NCBI GenBank assembly: GCA_964577975.1 | Contig: CAZOBB010000119.1 | Coordinates: forward strand, 1 to 18,196 | From: JAOZMY01 sp964577975 | Lineage (GTDB): Bacteria > Desulfobacterota > S145-22 | DNA: 18,196 nt | Reading direction: 5' to 3' | In this document: positions 1 through 5,221 of the stretch, in pieces | How positions within the stretch are numbered: the stretch's first letter is position 1 | How the letters are laid out: every line of letters begins with the position of its first letter | Program-made: the position numbers and the translations under genes | The notes under the pieces: model-generated | What the model was told of the DNA's origin: nothing | Database searches by the model: none | Seen by the model: the letters and a program-made list of their open reading frames with translations, nothing else

Positions 1-7
1 GAAAGAT

Positions 8-34
8 AGTGACGAGTGACGAGTAAAAAAGTGA
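8..34. repeat. AGTGACG heptamer repeat
   Basis: Two tandem copies of the 7-nt unit AGTGACG (8-14 and 15-21) are followed by AGT, an A-run and GTGA. The reverse complement of this motif (ACTCGTCACT, twice, separated by TTTT) recurs at 17634-17657, so the same repeat family flanks the aromatic cluster at both ends in opposite orientation. No gene or RNA was recognised here. It is best read as short intergenic tandem-repeat filler of the kind scattered through some genomes. Confidence 0.7.
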
Positions 35-65
35 GGGAGTGAGAAGCGAGAGAGAATATGCTTAA

Positions 66-137
66 AACTTAACAACTTAATAACTTAAAACTCGCAAAGC
101 GAACAAACGAAACAAACGAGATAAACCAAATAAACGG
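66..137. repeat. 8-nt and 9-nt tandem repeats upstream of the first gene
   Basis: Three 8-nt units, AACTTAAC/AACTTAAT/AACTTAAA (66-89), are followed by four 9-nt units: AACAAACGA twice (102-119), then GATAAACCA and AATAAACGG (120-137). The tract is AT-rich and runs almost to the ribosome binding site of the gene at 157. I see no convincing promoter in 1-156, so the promoter may lie outside the window or be masked by the repeats. Confidence 0.7.
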
Positions 138-156
138 AATAATTGGAGGAATTTCT

Positions 157-726
157 ATGAAACGTGACTACGGAAGGCATAGGCTTATCTTTGGCGTCCT
201 TGGCGCCATCGTGATGGGCACCTTGTTGCTCGTGATGTTAACTCTGCCTGCCCTGGCCCAGGACGACTCCCCCTACCCGCCTCCCGCGGGGAAGGCTTGG
301 ATTAAATCAGGCGGGAAATGGGTCATGGTCCCCGCCCCGCCCAACGATGGGCCTTACCGATGGACGGGAAACGGCTGGGCAAAGATCGAAAACATCCCCC
401 CGGAGAAGAAATGGGTTCCTCCACACTGGGACTACGATAACGACAAGTGGGTCATGGGACACTGGAAAGTGATGCGATCTGAGGATGAAACCCAGTATTG
501 GGCCTCCGGACACTGGGCGGAAAATGGTCAGTGGATTGAGGGAGAGTGGAAAACAGGGGAGAGGCGATCCTCCGGCATCAACAACGATACGTGGATCCCG
601 GGGGTCAATTCTCCACGTCCCATAAGGCCGAGACCGCCCGGCACCCGTCCGCCAGGGGTAAGGCCCCCTGGTGCCAGGCCTCCAAGGCCTCCCGTCAGAC
701 CTCCCGTGAGGCCCCGACCCAAATAA
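157..726 (+). CDS. Secreted Trp-rich repeat protein with Pro/Arg-rich tail
   Basis: This 189-residue protein has unknown function. A Sec signal peptide is clear: basic MKRDYGRHR, a hydrophobic stretch (about residues 10-33) and an ALA|Q cleavage site after residue 34. The mature part (about 45-140) is rich in Trp, with several W-x-x-G-H-W-like units (MGHWKV, ASGHWAENGQW, EGEWKTG). It resembles the WXXGXW/YXWXXGXW repeat family of exported bacterial proteins. The last 35 or so residues are a low-complexity RPPG/RPPV tail with high positive charge. The start is fixed by GGAGGA at 145-150, six bases before ATG. The gene converges on the minus-strand gene at 735 with only 8 bp between stop codons. 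It has no evident link to aromatic biosynthesis. Export is well supported. The role is unknown; an envelope-associated, possibly anion-binding protein is a guess. Confidence 0.8.
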   Translation: MKRDYGRHRLIFGVLGAIVMGTLLLVMLTLPALAQDDSPYPPPAGKAWIKSGGKWVMVPAPPNDGPYRWTGNGWAKIENIPPEKKWVPPHWDYDNDKWVMGHWKVMRSEDETQYWASGHWAENGQWIEGEWKTGERRSSGINNDTWIPGVNSPRPIRPRPPGTRPPGVRPPGARPPRPPVRPPVRPRPK

Positions 727-734
727 GACTTAAC

Positions 735-1925
735 CTATTTCTCTATCCCGAAGGGGATGGGAACATCCATCTCCCACACGGTGGAAGGGTCGAGAACTTC
801 ATAACGGCTCTGGGTAAAAGGACATACGGCCTGACAGGCGGTGCAGGAAGCCCCGGAGTCGATCCAGTAGTTGAGGCATTTCTTCCCGTCGATGTACCAC
901 TTTCGCGCCCCCGGGTTTCCCGTATCGACGGGAGGATGGGTCGTTCGCTCGCCGAAAGAGATGGCTTCTACCTCGCAGGTCTTGGCGCACCGCATGCAGC
1001 TCTCGCAGAACTCCTTGACGCCGAAGTCGATGGGACTATCGGGAACGAGGGGCATGTTGGTCAAAACCTTGCCGATCCGGACACAGGCCCCGTATTCGGG
1101 TGTAATCAAGAGGCCGTTTCGTCCCAACTGACCCAGGCCCGCGTCGATGGCGAGGGGAATACTCAGGGCCGTACCGTTCTTACAAGGGATAGCCGTGTAG
1201 CCGAGGGTTCGAATCGCCTCGGCGAGAGCCACATCCGTGATGCCCATTCGGGAATAGCCGATGTTTGTCGCCACACTCGTGTCGATGGAAGAGGATCCGA
1301 TCCGTGCTAAGGTCCGGTTTACATCGATGATGGTCACCACCGCGAATCGGACGTCCCCGGGGATCACCAGCTCTGTCTCCGTCTCTTCAGGCTCCGAAAC
1401 ATCTCGGAAAACGATCTTTTTTGTCACAGGTGCCTCTGCCGAGTAGATATTCCGGCACGTCTCTTCATACACCCATTTCCGGTTGAGTTTCGCAATCCCC
1501 ACCTGGTTGGCCCCCACCAGTCGCGCGATCTGTTTCACCTTTTTCGTCAACTCCGCGGGGTTGGGATCGGGTTCTGGGTTTCCCCTGAACGGCGGCGGCA
1601 CGTTGATGGGATTCCAACTCAAAAAGCCCTCGTTCTCGTGACCCTCGCCATACGGCATAGTCAGCCGGTTCCATGTGGAGGCTCCCACCCACAGGGCGAT
1701 GTGGGATCGCGCCTCTCTCACGTCCTTCACGTAGACCCCATCCCCGATCTGCGCCTTTTTGTATTGGCCCAGCATGTTCTGCATCCACACCTCGAACCAG
1801 GGCTGTCCCAGGTCCTCGGAAACCTTCTTGAAGGCCATGTCCTTTTCCGAAAAGCGCTTAAGATCCCGCCCTTCGTAAAGCTCTTCCGCCCCTTGCTCAA
1901 GAACTTGAAACGTCCTCCGCACCAT
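735..1925 (-). CDS. Reductive dehalogenase-like 4Fe-4S protein, cytosolic type
   Basis: This 396-residue protein resembles the corrinoid/iron-sulfur reductive dehalogenase (RdhA) and epoxyqueuosine reductase superfamily. The middle shows the family block GLGQLGRNGLLITPEYG followed by RIGKVLTN (about 263-290). Two ferredoxin-type cysteine sets follow: C307-x2-C310-x2-C313-x3-C317, and C350 with C361-x2-C364-x3-C368-Pro. Unlike classical respiratory RdhA it has no twin-arginine signal at the N-terminus, and no small membrane-anchor (RdhB) gene is adjacent. That matches the soluble RdhA homologues known from anaerobes. The usual Pro after the last cysteine of the first set is Glu (318). The ATG at 1925 is preceded by GGAGGC with good spacing and by its own promoter. 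Substrate is unknown; dehalogenation is possible but unproven, and another cobamide-dependent redox role is equally open. Confidence 0.8.
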   Translation of the reverse strand: MVRRTFQVLEQGAEELYEGRDLKRFSEKDMAFKKVSEDLGQPWFEVWMQNMLGQYKKAQIGDGVYVKDVREARSHIALWVGASTWNRLTMPYGEGHENEGFLSWNPINVPPPFRGNPEPDPNPAELTKKVKQIARLVGANQVGIAKLNRKWVYEETCRNIYSAEAPVTKKIVFRDVSEPEETETELVIPGDVRFAVVTIIDVNRTLARIGSSSIDTSVATNIGYSRMGITDVALAEAIRTLGYTAIPCKNGTALSIPLAIDAGLGQLGRNGLLITPEYGACVRIGKVLTNMPLVPDSPIDFGVKEFCESCMRCAKTCEVEAISFGERTTHPPVDTGNPGARKWYIDGKKCLNYWIDSGASCTACQAVCPFTQSRYEVLDPSTVWEMDVPIPFGIEK

Positions 1926-1968
1926 ATTTTTGTATGCCTCCAGAAATTATGTGATATGAAGTGAATGC

Positions 1969-1998
1969 ATCATACGTTTCCGTCTTCACAATTGTCAA
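1969..1998 (-). promoter_or_regulatory. Sigma70-type promoter of the RdhA-like gene
   Basis: Read on the minus strand, a perfect TTGACA (complement of 1993-1998) is followed by an 18-bp spacer and TATGAT (complement of 1969-1974, one mismatch to TATAAT). The start site would be near 1962, leaving a 5' leader of about 37 nt with an SD (GGAGGC) before ATG at 1925. Confidence 0.7.
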
Positions 1999-2161
1999 TA
2001 AGATATTATCATCGTGACGTCTGACTTGATCTTTTATATTTCTGCATTTTTTGTTTGAGGGCAAGAAGCTTAAAATTCTAAATTCTTTTTTGGCGGCCGC
2101 AAGCCGCGCGTATCATGGCTTGAGCACCATTTACTTGTTTTGCAATTTAAAACCACTCTAC

Positions 2162-2188
2162 CTGTCGGTTTCTTTCGAAACCCGTCAG
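2162..2188. promoter_or_regulatory. Inverted repeat upstream of the aromatic operon promoter
   Basis: GGTTTC (2167-2172) and GAAACC (2177-2182) form a perfect 6-bp palindrome around TTTC. After a short mismatch it extends to CTG (2162-2164) against CAG (2186-2188). It lies about 40 bp upstream of the TTGACA box at 2227, so it could be an operator. The rest of 1926-2226 is AT-rich and contains the divergent promoter, a GCGGC/GCCGC hairpin at 2093-2107 and no ORF I can support. Confidence 0.3.
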
Positions 2189-2226
2189 ACTCAGCCTTAC
2201 AGTTTTAGCAAGTCTCTATTTTTTTC

Positions 2227-2255
2227 TTGACAAGGCGAAAAAAATGTTTTATGGG
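2227..2255 (+). promoter_or_regulatory. Promoter of the aromatic supercluster
   Basis: A perfect -35 box TTGACA (2227-2232) is followed after 17 bp by TATGGG (2250-2255), a weak -10. TATAGG at 2256-2261 is an alternative but is spaced too far. The predicted start near 2262 leaves about 45 nt before the leader peptide and about 255 nt before aroK. A strong -35 with a poor -10 could indicate activator use or simply a modest promoter. Confidence 0.55.
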
Positions 2256-2307
2256 TATAGGCAGGTATAAAAGAGGTTTAAGGAAACAGAGGGTGAAAGG
2301 GATTATC

Positions 2308-2394
2308 ATGCCAAGGAAAGAAGTTTTCGACCAAACAGCAAAAGGCTATTATTATTACTATTATTTTTGGGGGGGAGGTTTGCCCATAGGTTGA
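2308..2394 (+). CDS. Leader peptide 1 (Tyr6-Phe-Trp) for attenuation of aroK-aroC
   Basis: This 28-codon ORF starts at ATG 2308 after an AAGGG box (2297-2301) and ends at TGA 2392-2394. Codons 14-19 are six consecutive Tyr codons (2347-2364), followed by one Phe (2365-2367) and one Trp (2368-2370), then a Gly-rich end; codon 7 is also Phe. A run of six Tyr plus Phe and Trp, immediately followed by a strong intrinsic terminator and then shikimate genes, is diagnostic of ribosome-mediated transcription attenuation. The peptide is probably not a functional product. It lets the ribosome sense charged tRNA-Tyr, and to a lesser degree tRNA-Phe and tRNA-Trp. Too short for ordinary gene finding, it was found by reading upstream of the terminator. 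Confidence 0.88.
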   Translation: MPRKEVFDQTAKGYYYYYYFWGGGLPIG

Positions 2395-2432
2395 TTGGTC
2401 TTTGTTTATCCAAAGAAAGCCGCGGGCAGACC
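2332..2432 (+). promoter_or_regulatory. Antiterminator pairing of leader 1
   Basis: GGTTTGCCC (2377-2385), just after the Trp codon, can pair with GGGCAGACC (2424-2432): nine pairs including one G-U. This would occupy the ascending arm and loop of the terminator, so the two structures exclude each other. A ribosome waiting on the Tyr codons leaves 2377-2385 free, giving readthrough. A ribosome at the stop codon (2392) covers it, giving termination. A weaker protector pairing, CAAAC 2332-2336 with GTTTG 2378-2382, would enforce termination without translation. A local TCTTTG/CAAAGA hairpin (2399-2416) lies between. Pairings were traced by eye, without energy calculation. Confidence 0.7.
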
Positions 2433-2454
2433 CAAAAAGCCCGCGGCTTTTTTT
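2416..2454 (+). terminator. Intrinsic terminator of attenuator 1
   Basis: A perfect 12-bp stem, AAAGCCGCGGGC (2416-2427) with GCCCGCGGCTTT (2439-2450), has an 11-nt loop and ends in seven T residues (2448-2454). It stands 21 nt after the leader peptide stop and 62 nt before aroK. Confidence 0.9.
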
Positions 2455-2479
2455 ATGTGACGAAATGGGGCGATGCGAA

Positions 2480-2502
2480 AGAATATTGCAAAAAAATATT
2501 CT
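2480..2502 (+). other. AT-rich hairpin just before the aroK ribosome binding site
   Basis: AGAATATT (2480-2487) and AATATTCT (2495-2502) form a perfect 8-bp stem with a GCAAAAA loop. It ends three bases before the GAGGGA SD of aroK. It could stabilise the 5' end of mRNA that reads through the attenuator or modulate initiation. No function can be shown from sequence. Confidence 0.45.
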
Positions 2503-2516
2503 GTGAGGGACAAGCC

Positions 2517-3047
2517 ATGAATATCGTGCTCATAGGTTACCGATGTTGCGGCAAAAGCGTTGTAAGTGAAGCATTGGCCGCAAAGCTATGCAGAAAAAGG
2601 GTGGACACGGATAAACTTATTGAAAATCTCACCCGTCAACCCGTCGGGAAACTCGTATCGCTTCATGGCTGGAATTATTTCCGTAGAATTGAAAAAAGCA
2701 TCATCAAAAAGGTGTCGGCAATGGATGGATTAATTATTTCCACGGGCGGCGGAGTGGTGATGGATGCAGAGAACGTCGAATATTTAAGAAAAAATAATAA
2801 TCGGCTGGTTTGGCTCAGCTGCGCCCCTGAGATCCTCGCGAAAAGGATGGAGAATGATCGTGAATCGGGCAGGCTTCGGCCATCCCTTACGGGAAAGGAT
2901 CCTATTCTTGAGATCAAAGAGGTATTAGAGCTCCGGAAGCCATACTACGCAAAGGCAGCCGATTATATCCTGGATACCGGTTCCCTTTCGATCAAGGAGG
3001 TGGCCGATTTGATCCTGGACGTCCTGCCGTTAGAGGGGGAAAGGTAA
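2517..3047 (+). CDS. aroK: Shikimate kinase
   Basis: This enzyme phosphorylates the 3-hydroxyl of shikimate with ATP in the cytosol, giving shikimate 3-phosphate for AroA. The 176-residue length is normal. Visible motifs are Walker A GYRCCGKS (7-14, with an unusual Cys-Cys), the Asp pair D30/D32, FRRIE (55-59) for shikimate binding, STGGGV (75-80) and lid arginine R121 in RPSL. The frame stays open upstream to about 2367, but that extension would run through the attenuator terminator. ATG 2517 has GAGGGA (2505-2510) at correct spacing and begins exactly at the family's N-terminal MNIVLIG strand. It is the first gene after attenuator 1, with only 4 nt to aroC. Confidence 0.93.
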   Translation: MNIVLIGYRCCGKSVVSEALAAKLCRKRVDTDKLIENLTRQPVGKLVSLHGWNYFRRIEKSIIKKVSAMDGLIISTGGGVVMDAENVEYLRKNNNRLVWLSCAPEILAKRMENDRESGRLRPSLTGKDPILEIKEVLELRKPYYAKAADYILDTGSLSIKEVADLILDVLPLEGER

Positions 3048-3051
3048 CACG

Positions 3052-4113
3052 ATGCCTGGAAACAGTTTTGGGAAATTATTTAAGGTTACTACGTTTGGGG
3101 AATCACATGGAACGGCTGTCGGGGTGATCGTCGACGGTTGCCCGCCAGGAATTGAATTAAGCCCGGACGATTTCGAAAGGGATATGGCAAGACGGGCGCC
3201 AAAAAATCCGTTCGAGACCCCCCGAAGAGAAAAGGATCGCGTAGAAATTCTTTCGGGGGTTTTCGAAGGAAAAACCACGGGGGCTCCCATTGCCCTTGTT
3301 ATCTGGAACCATGATGTAAAAAGCAAACCTTATGAGATTTTGAGGAAGACGTTTCGGCCTGGCCATGGTGATTATACCTATTACAAGAAATACGGTCATT
3401 TTGATTTTCGGGGCGGGGGACGCTATTCGGCGCGGGAAACAGCAGCCAGGGTTGCCGCCGGGGTGGTAGCGGGCAAGGTCATTGATCCCTTGGGCATAAC
3501 CATTTTGGCATACACCATCGAACTTGGGGGTATTAAGGCGGATCAAAGAAATGAAGCGTCGATCTATGGGAACCCCCTGTATTGCCCCGACGCCGTTGCG
3601 TCAAAAAGGATGGAAGAAGCGATGAAACAGGCGAGGAAAGAAGGTGATTCCTTAGGTGGAATTGTAGAGATAAAGATACGAGGTTGCCCCCCCGGTTTGG
3701 GTGAACCCGTATTTGATAAAATCGAGGCCGATCTCGCGAAAGCCATGTTCTCTATCGGCACGGTAAAAGGCATGGAGATTGGAGCGGGTTTTGGGGTAGC
3801 CAAGCTTAAAGGCTCTGAGAACAATGATCCGTTGACGCCGCAGGGTTTCAAAACCAACCATGCGGGCGGGATCCTTGGTGGGATTTCCAACGGGGAAGAA
3901 ATCATTCTGAGGGTTGCCTTGAAACCAATTCCTTCCATAAAGATAGAGCAGGAATCCATAGACCGTAACGGCAATCCCGTCAGATTAAAACTCGAGGGAA
4001 GGTATGATGTCGCGGCAATTCCCCGGGTCATTCCGGTATTGGAAGCAATGGCCAAAATCGTTTTGGCGGACCATTATCTCCGAAATCGCGCGATCCGGAT
4101 GACAAGGAGATAA
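3052..4113 (+). CDS. aroC: Chorismate synthase
   Basis: It converts 5-enolpyruvylshikimate 3-phosphate to chorismate, the branch point to Phe, Tyr and Trp, using reduced FMN. The 353-residue protein has normal length. FGESHG (15-20), RPGHGDYTYYKKYG (102-115) and GGGRYSARETAARVAAG (121-137) are the hallmark active-site blocks. The start ATG 3052 is 4 nt after the aroK stop, with its SD (GGGGGAAAGG) inside the end of aroK, so the two are translationally coupled. The last codons of aroC contain AAGGAG (4104-4109), which serves as the SD for leader peptide 2 beginning 3 nt after the aroC stop. The second attenuator is thus directly appended to this gene. Confidence 0.96.
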   Translation: MPGNSFGKLFKVTTFGESHGTAVGVIVDGCPPGIELSPDDFERDMARRAPKNPFETPRREKDRVEILSGVFEGKTTGAPIALVIWNHDVKSKPYEILRKTFRPGHGDYTYYKKYGHFDFRGGGRYSARETAARVAAGVVAGKVIDPLGITILAYTIELGGIKADQRNEASIYGNPLYCPDAVASKRMEEAMKQARKEGDSLGGIVEIKIRGCPPGLGEPVFDKIEADLAKAMFSIGTVKGMEIGAGFGVAKLKGSENNDPLTPQGFKTNHAGGILGGISNGEEIILRVALKPIPSIKIEQESIDRNGNPVRLKLEGRYDVAAIPRVIPVLEAMAKIVLADHYLRNRAIRMTRR

Positions 4114-4116
4114 AAA

Positions 4117-4284
4117 ATGCAAGTGTTGTTTGGACATGAGTTGACTGCACAAACAAGAACTCTTTACCCTGAAAACGTGCGGAGAAATTTTTATTTTTAT
4201 GATTGGAGGGCTCCGCCCATTTGCCTGGGGAAGTGTGAATCTTCAAAGGCGATGGGTGGTAAAAGCACTCATCGCCTTTTTTAG
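4117..4284 (+). CDS. Leader peptide 2 (Phe-Tyr-Phe-Tyr-Asp-Trp)
   Basis: ATG 4117 has a near-ideal SD, AAGGAG at 4104-4109 within the end of aroC, seven bases upstream. The 55-codon frame contains Tyr at 4165 and then Phe-Tyr-Phe-Tyr-Asp-Trp (4189-4206), just before a terminator. This is the expected build of an attenuation leader sensing Phe, Tyr and Trp. The odd feature is that the frame has no stop until TAG 4282-4284, inside the T-run of the terminator; classical leaders stop before the antiterminator segment. Possible explanations are a real continuous frame with loose coupling, a base error, or a -1 shift at the A-AAT-TTT heptamer (4185-4191), which would stop at TGA 4200-4202. The leader role is well supported, the 3' end less so. 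Confidence 0.72.
   Translation: MQVLFGHELTAQTRTLYPENVRRNFYFYDWRAPPICLGKCESSKAMGGKSTHRLF
4179..4259 (+). promoter_or_regulatory. Protector and antiterminator segments of attenuator 2
   Basis: Segment 1, GCGGAG (4179-4184), pairs perfectly with CTCCGC (4211-4216), enclosing the Phe/Tyr/Trp codons. Segment 2 (4213-4225) can instead pair with segment 3 (4248-4259): CCGCCCAT with ATGGGTGG (one G-U), T4221 with G4251, then after a one-base bulge GCC with GGC, about 12 pairs. Segment 3 is also the ascending arm of the terminator. A ribosome stalled on the aromatic codons covers segment 1, freeing segment 2 to block the terminator. The scheme follows trp/phe attenuation logic and was traced by eye. 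Confidence 0.68.
4245..4282 (+). terminator. Intrinsic terminator of attenuator 2
   Basis: AAAGGCGATG (4245-4254) pairs with CATCGCCTTT (4270-4279). The stem continues through G4255-T4269 and GTG/CAC, giving 14 pairs with a GTAAAAG loop and six T residues (4277-4282). It lies between aroC and the ADH synthase gene. The remaining 85 nt to ATG 4370 show nothing further. Confidence 0.85.
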
Positions 4285-4369
4285 CAATTAACAATTAGGT
4301 GGTGGATAGGTGGCAATAAAGCCTTATCTGAAAAGAAAATGAAACAAACAAGACTAAAGGGGCAAAAAA

Positions 4370-5221
4370 ATGATAGGCAAAGAAATCAGACTGGAAAGGA
4401 TCATCAATCGTAACACTAAAAAGGCCGTTATTGTACCCATGGACCATGGGGTAAGCTCAGGGCCTATCGTGGGTATCACGGATATGAAAAAAGCAATGGC
4501 ACAGGTGGCCGACGGAGGGGCGGATGCCGTGGTAGTGCACAAAGGCATAGTGGCAAAGGGACACAGGAAAAGTGGGCCCGACCTTGGACTCATTGTCCAC
4601 CTGTCGGGGAGCACATCCCTATCCCCGGAGCCAAATGCCAAGACCCTTGTTTGCACGGTTGAGGAAGCAATCAGGCTGGGGGCTGATGCCGTTTCAGTCC
4701 ATGTAAACATTGGGAACGGAAGGGAAAAGGAGATGCTTGCAGACCTGGGGCGAGTGGCGGAAAGGGCAGCCTACTGGGGAATGCCGCTCCTGGCCATGAT
4801 TTATCCCAGGGGTGAAAAGATCAAAAACGAATATGACAAAGAGGCAATAAAACATGCTGCCCGTCTGGGAGCTGAGCTGGGAGCTGATGTGGTGAAGGTA
4901 TCTTACACGGGGGATCCCGATTCGTTCAGGGAAGTGGTGGAAGGATGCAGTGTGCCCGTGATTATCGCTGGGGGCCCAAAGATGGAGTCGGACCGGGCGG
5001 TCCTCGAGATGGTAAAAGGCGCAATGGAGGCAGGGGCGGCGGGAACCTCCATCGGCCGAAACGTGTTCCAGCACCCCGACCCAACCAGGATGGTGGCGGC
5101 CCTTGCGATGATTGTTCACCGCGGGGCGGGCGTGGATGAGGTCATGGAATTTTTGCACACAGACAATGGAGGGAGAGATGAAGCAACCGGTAACTGGCGG
5201 GGCAAGCAGGCCGCGGCTTGA
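4370..5221 (+). CDS. aroA': 2-amino-3,7-dideoxy-D-threo-hept-6-ulosonate synthase (ADH synthase)
   Basis: This class I aldolase-family enzyme joins a 6-deoxy-5-ketofructose phosphate-type donor to L-aspartate semialdehyde. It replaces DAHP synthase as entry to the shikimate pathway, as known from methanogens. Of the 283 residues, the key ones line up with the Methanocaldococcus enzyme: D25 in PMDHG, Y145 in IYPRG and the Schiff-base lysine K176 in VVKVSYTG. All three sit at a constant offset of 8 from what I recall of that enzyme's numbering (33, 153, 184). The phosphate site IIAGGPK (198-204) is also present. ATG 4370 has AGGGG upstream. It is the first gene after attenuator 2 and sits in one block with DHQ synthase II, its pathway partner. 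The C-terminal tail overlaps pheA by 44 nt. A plain fructose-bisphosphate aldolase is the alternative; context argues against it. Confidence 0.9.
   Translation: MIGKEIRLERIINRNTKKAVIVPMDHGVSSGPIVGITDMKKAMAQVADGGADAVVVHKGIVAKGHRKSGPDLGLIVHLSGSTSLSPEPNAKTLVCTVEEAIRLGADAVSVHVNIGNGREKEMLADLGRVAERAAYWGMPLLAMIYPRGEKIKNEYDKEAIKHAARLGAELGADVVKVSYTGDPDSFREVVEGCSVPVIIAGGPKMESDRAVLEMVKGAMEAGAAGTSIGRNVFQHPDPTRMVAALAMIVHRGAGVDEVMEFLHTDNGGRDEATGNWRGKQAAA

Noticed and set aside
727..770. Bidirectional terminator between the convergent genes
   Set aside because: Only 8 bp separate the stops; ATCCC/GGGAT inside the minus-strand gene is a short stem without a T-run.
546..1310. 254-codon plus-strand frame
   Set aside because: It is out of frame over the end of the Trp-rich gene and antisense to the RdhA-like gene, with no domain, SD or coding character.
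2093..2107. GCGGC/GCCGC hairpin next to a T-run
   Set aside because: The T-run precedes the stem on the plus strand and becomes an A-run after it on the minus strand, so it is not an intrinsic terminator in either direction.
2367..2516. Upstream in-frame extension of shikimate kinase starting at TTG 2367
   Set aside because: It would run through the attenuator terminator; the extra residues have no kinase similarity, and ATG 2517 has a good SD and the family's N-terminus.
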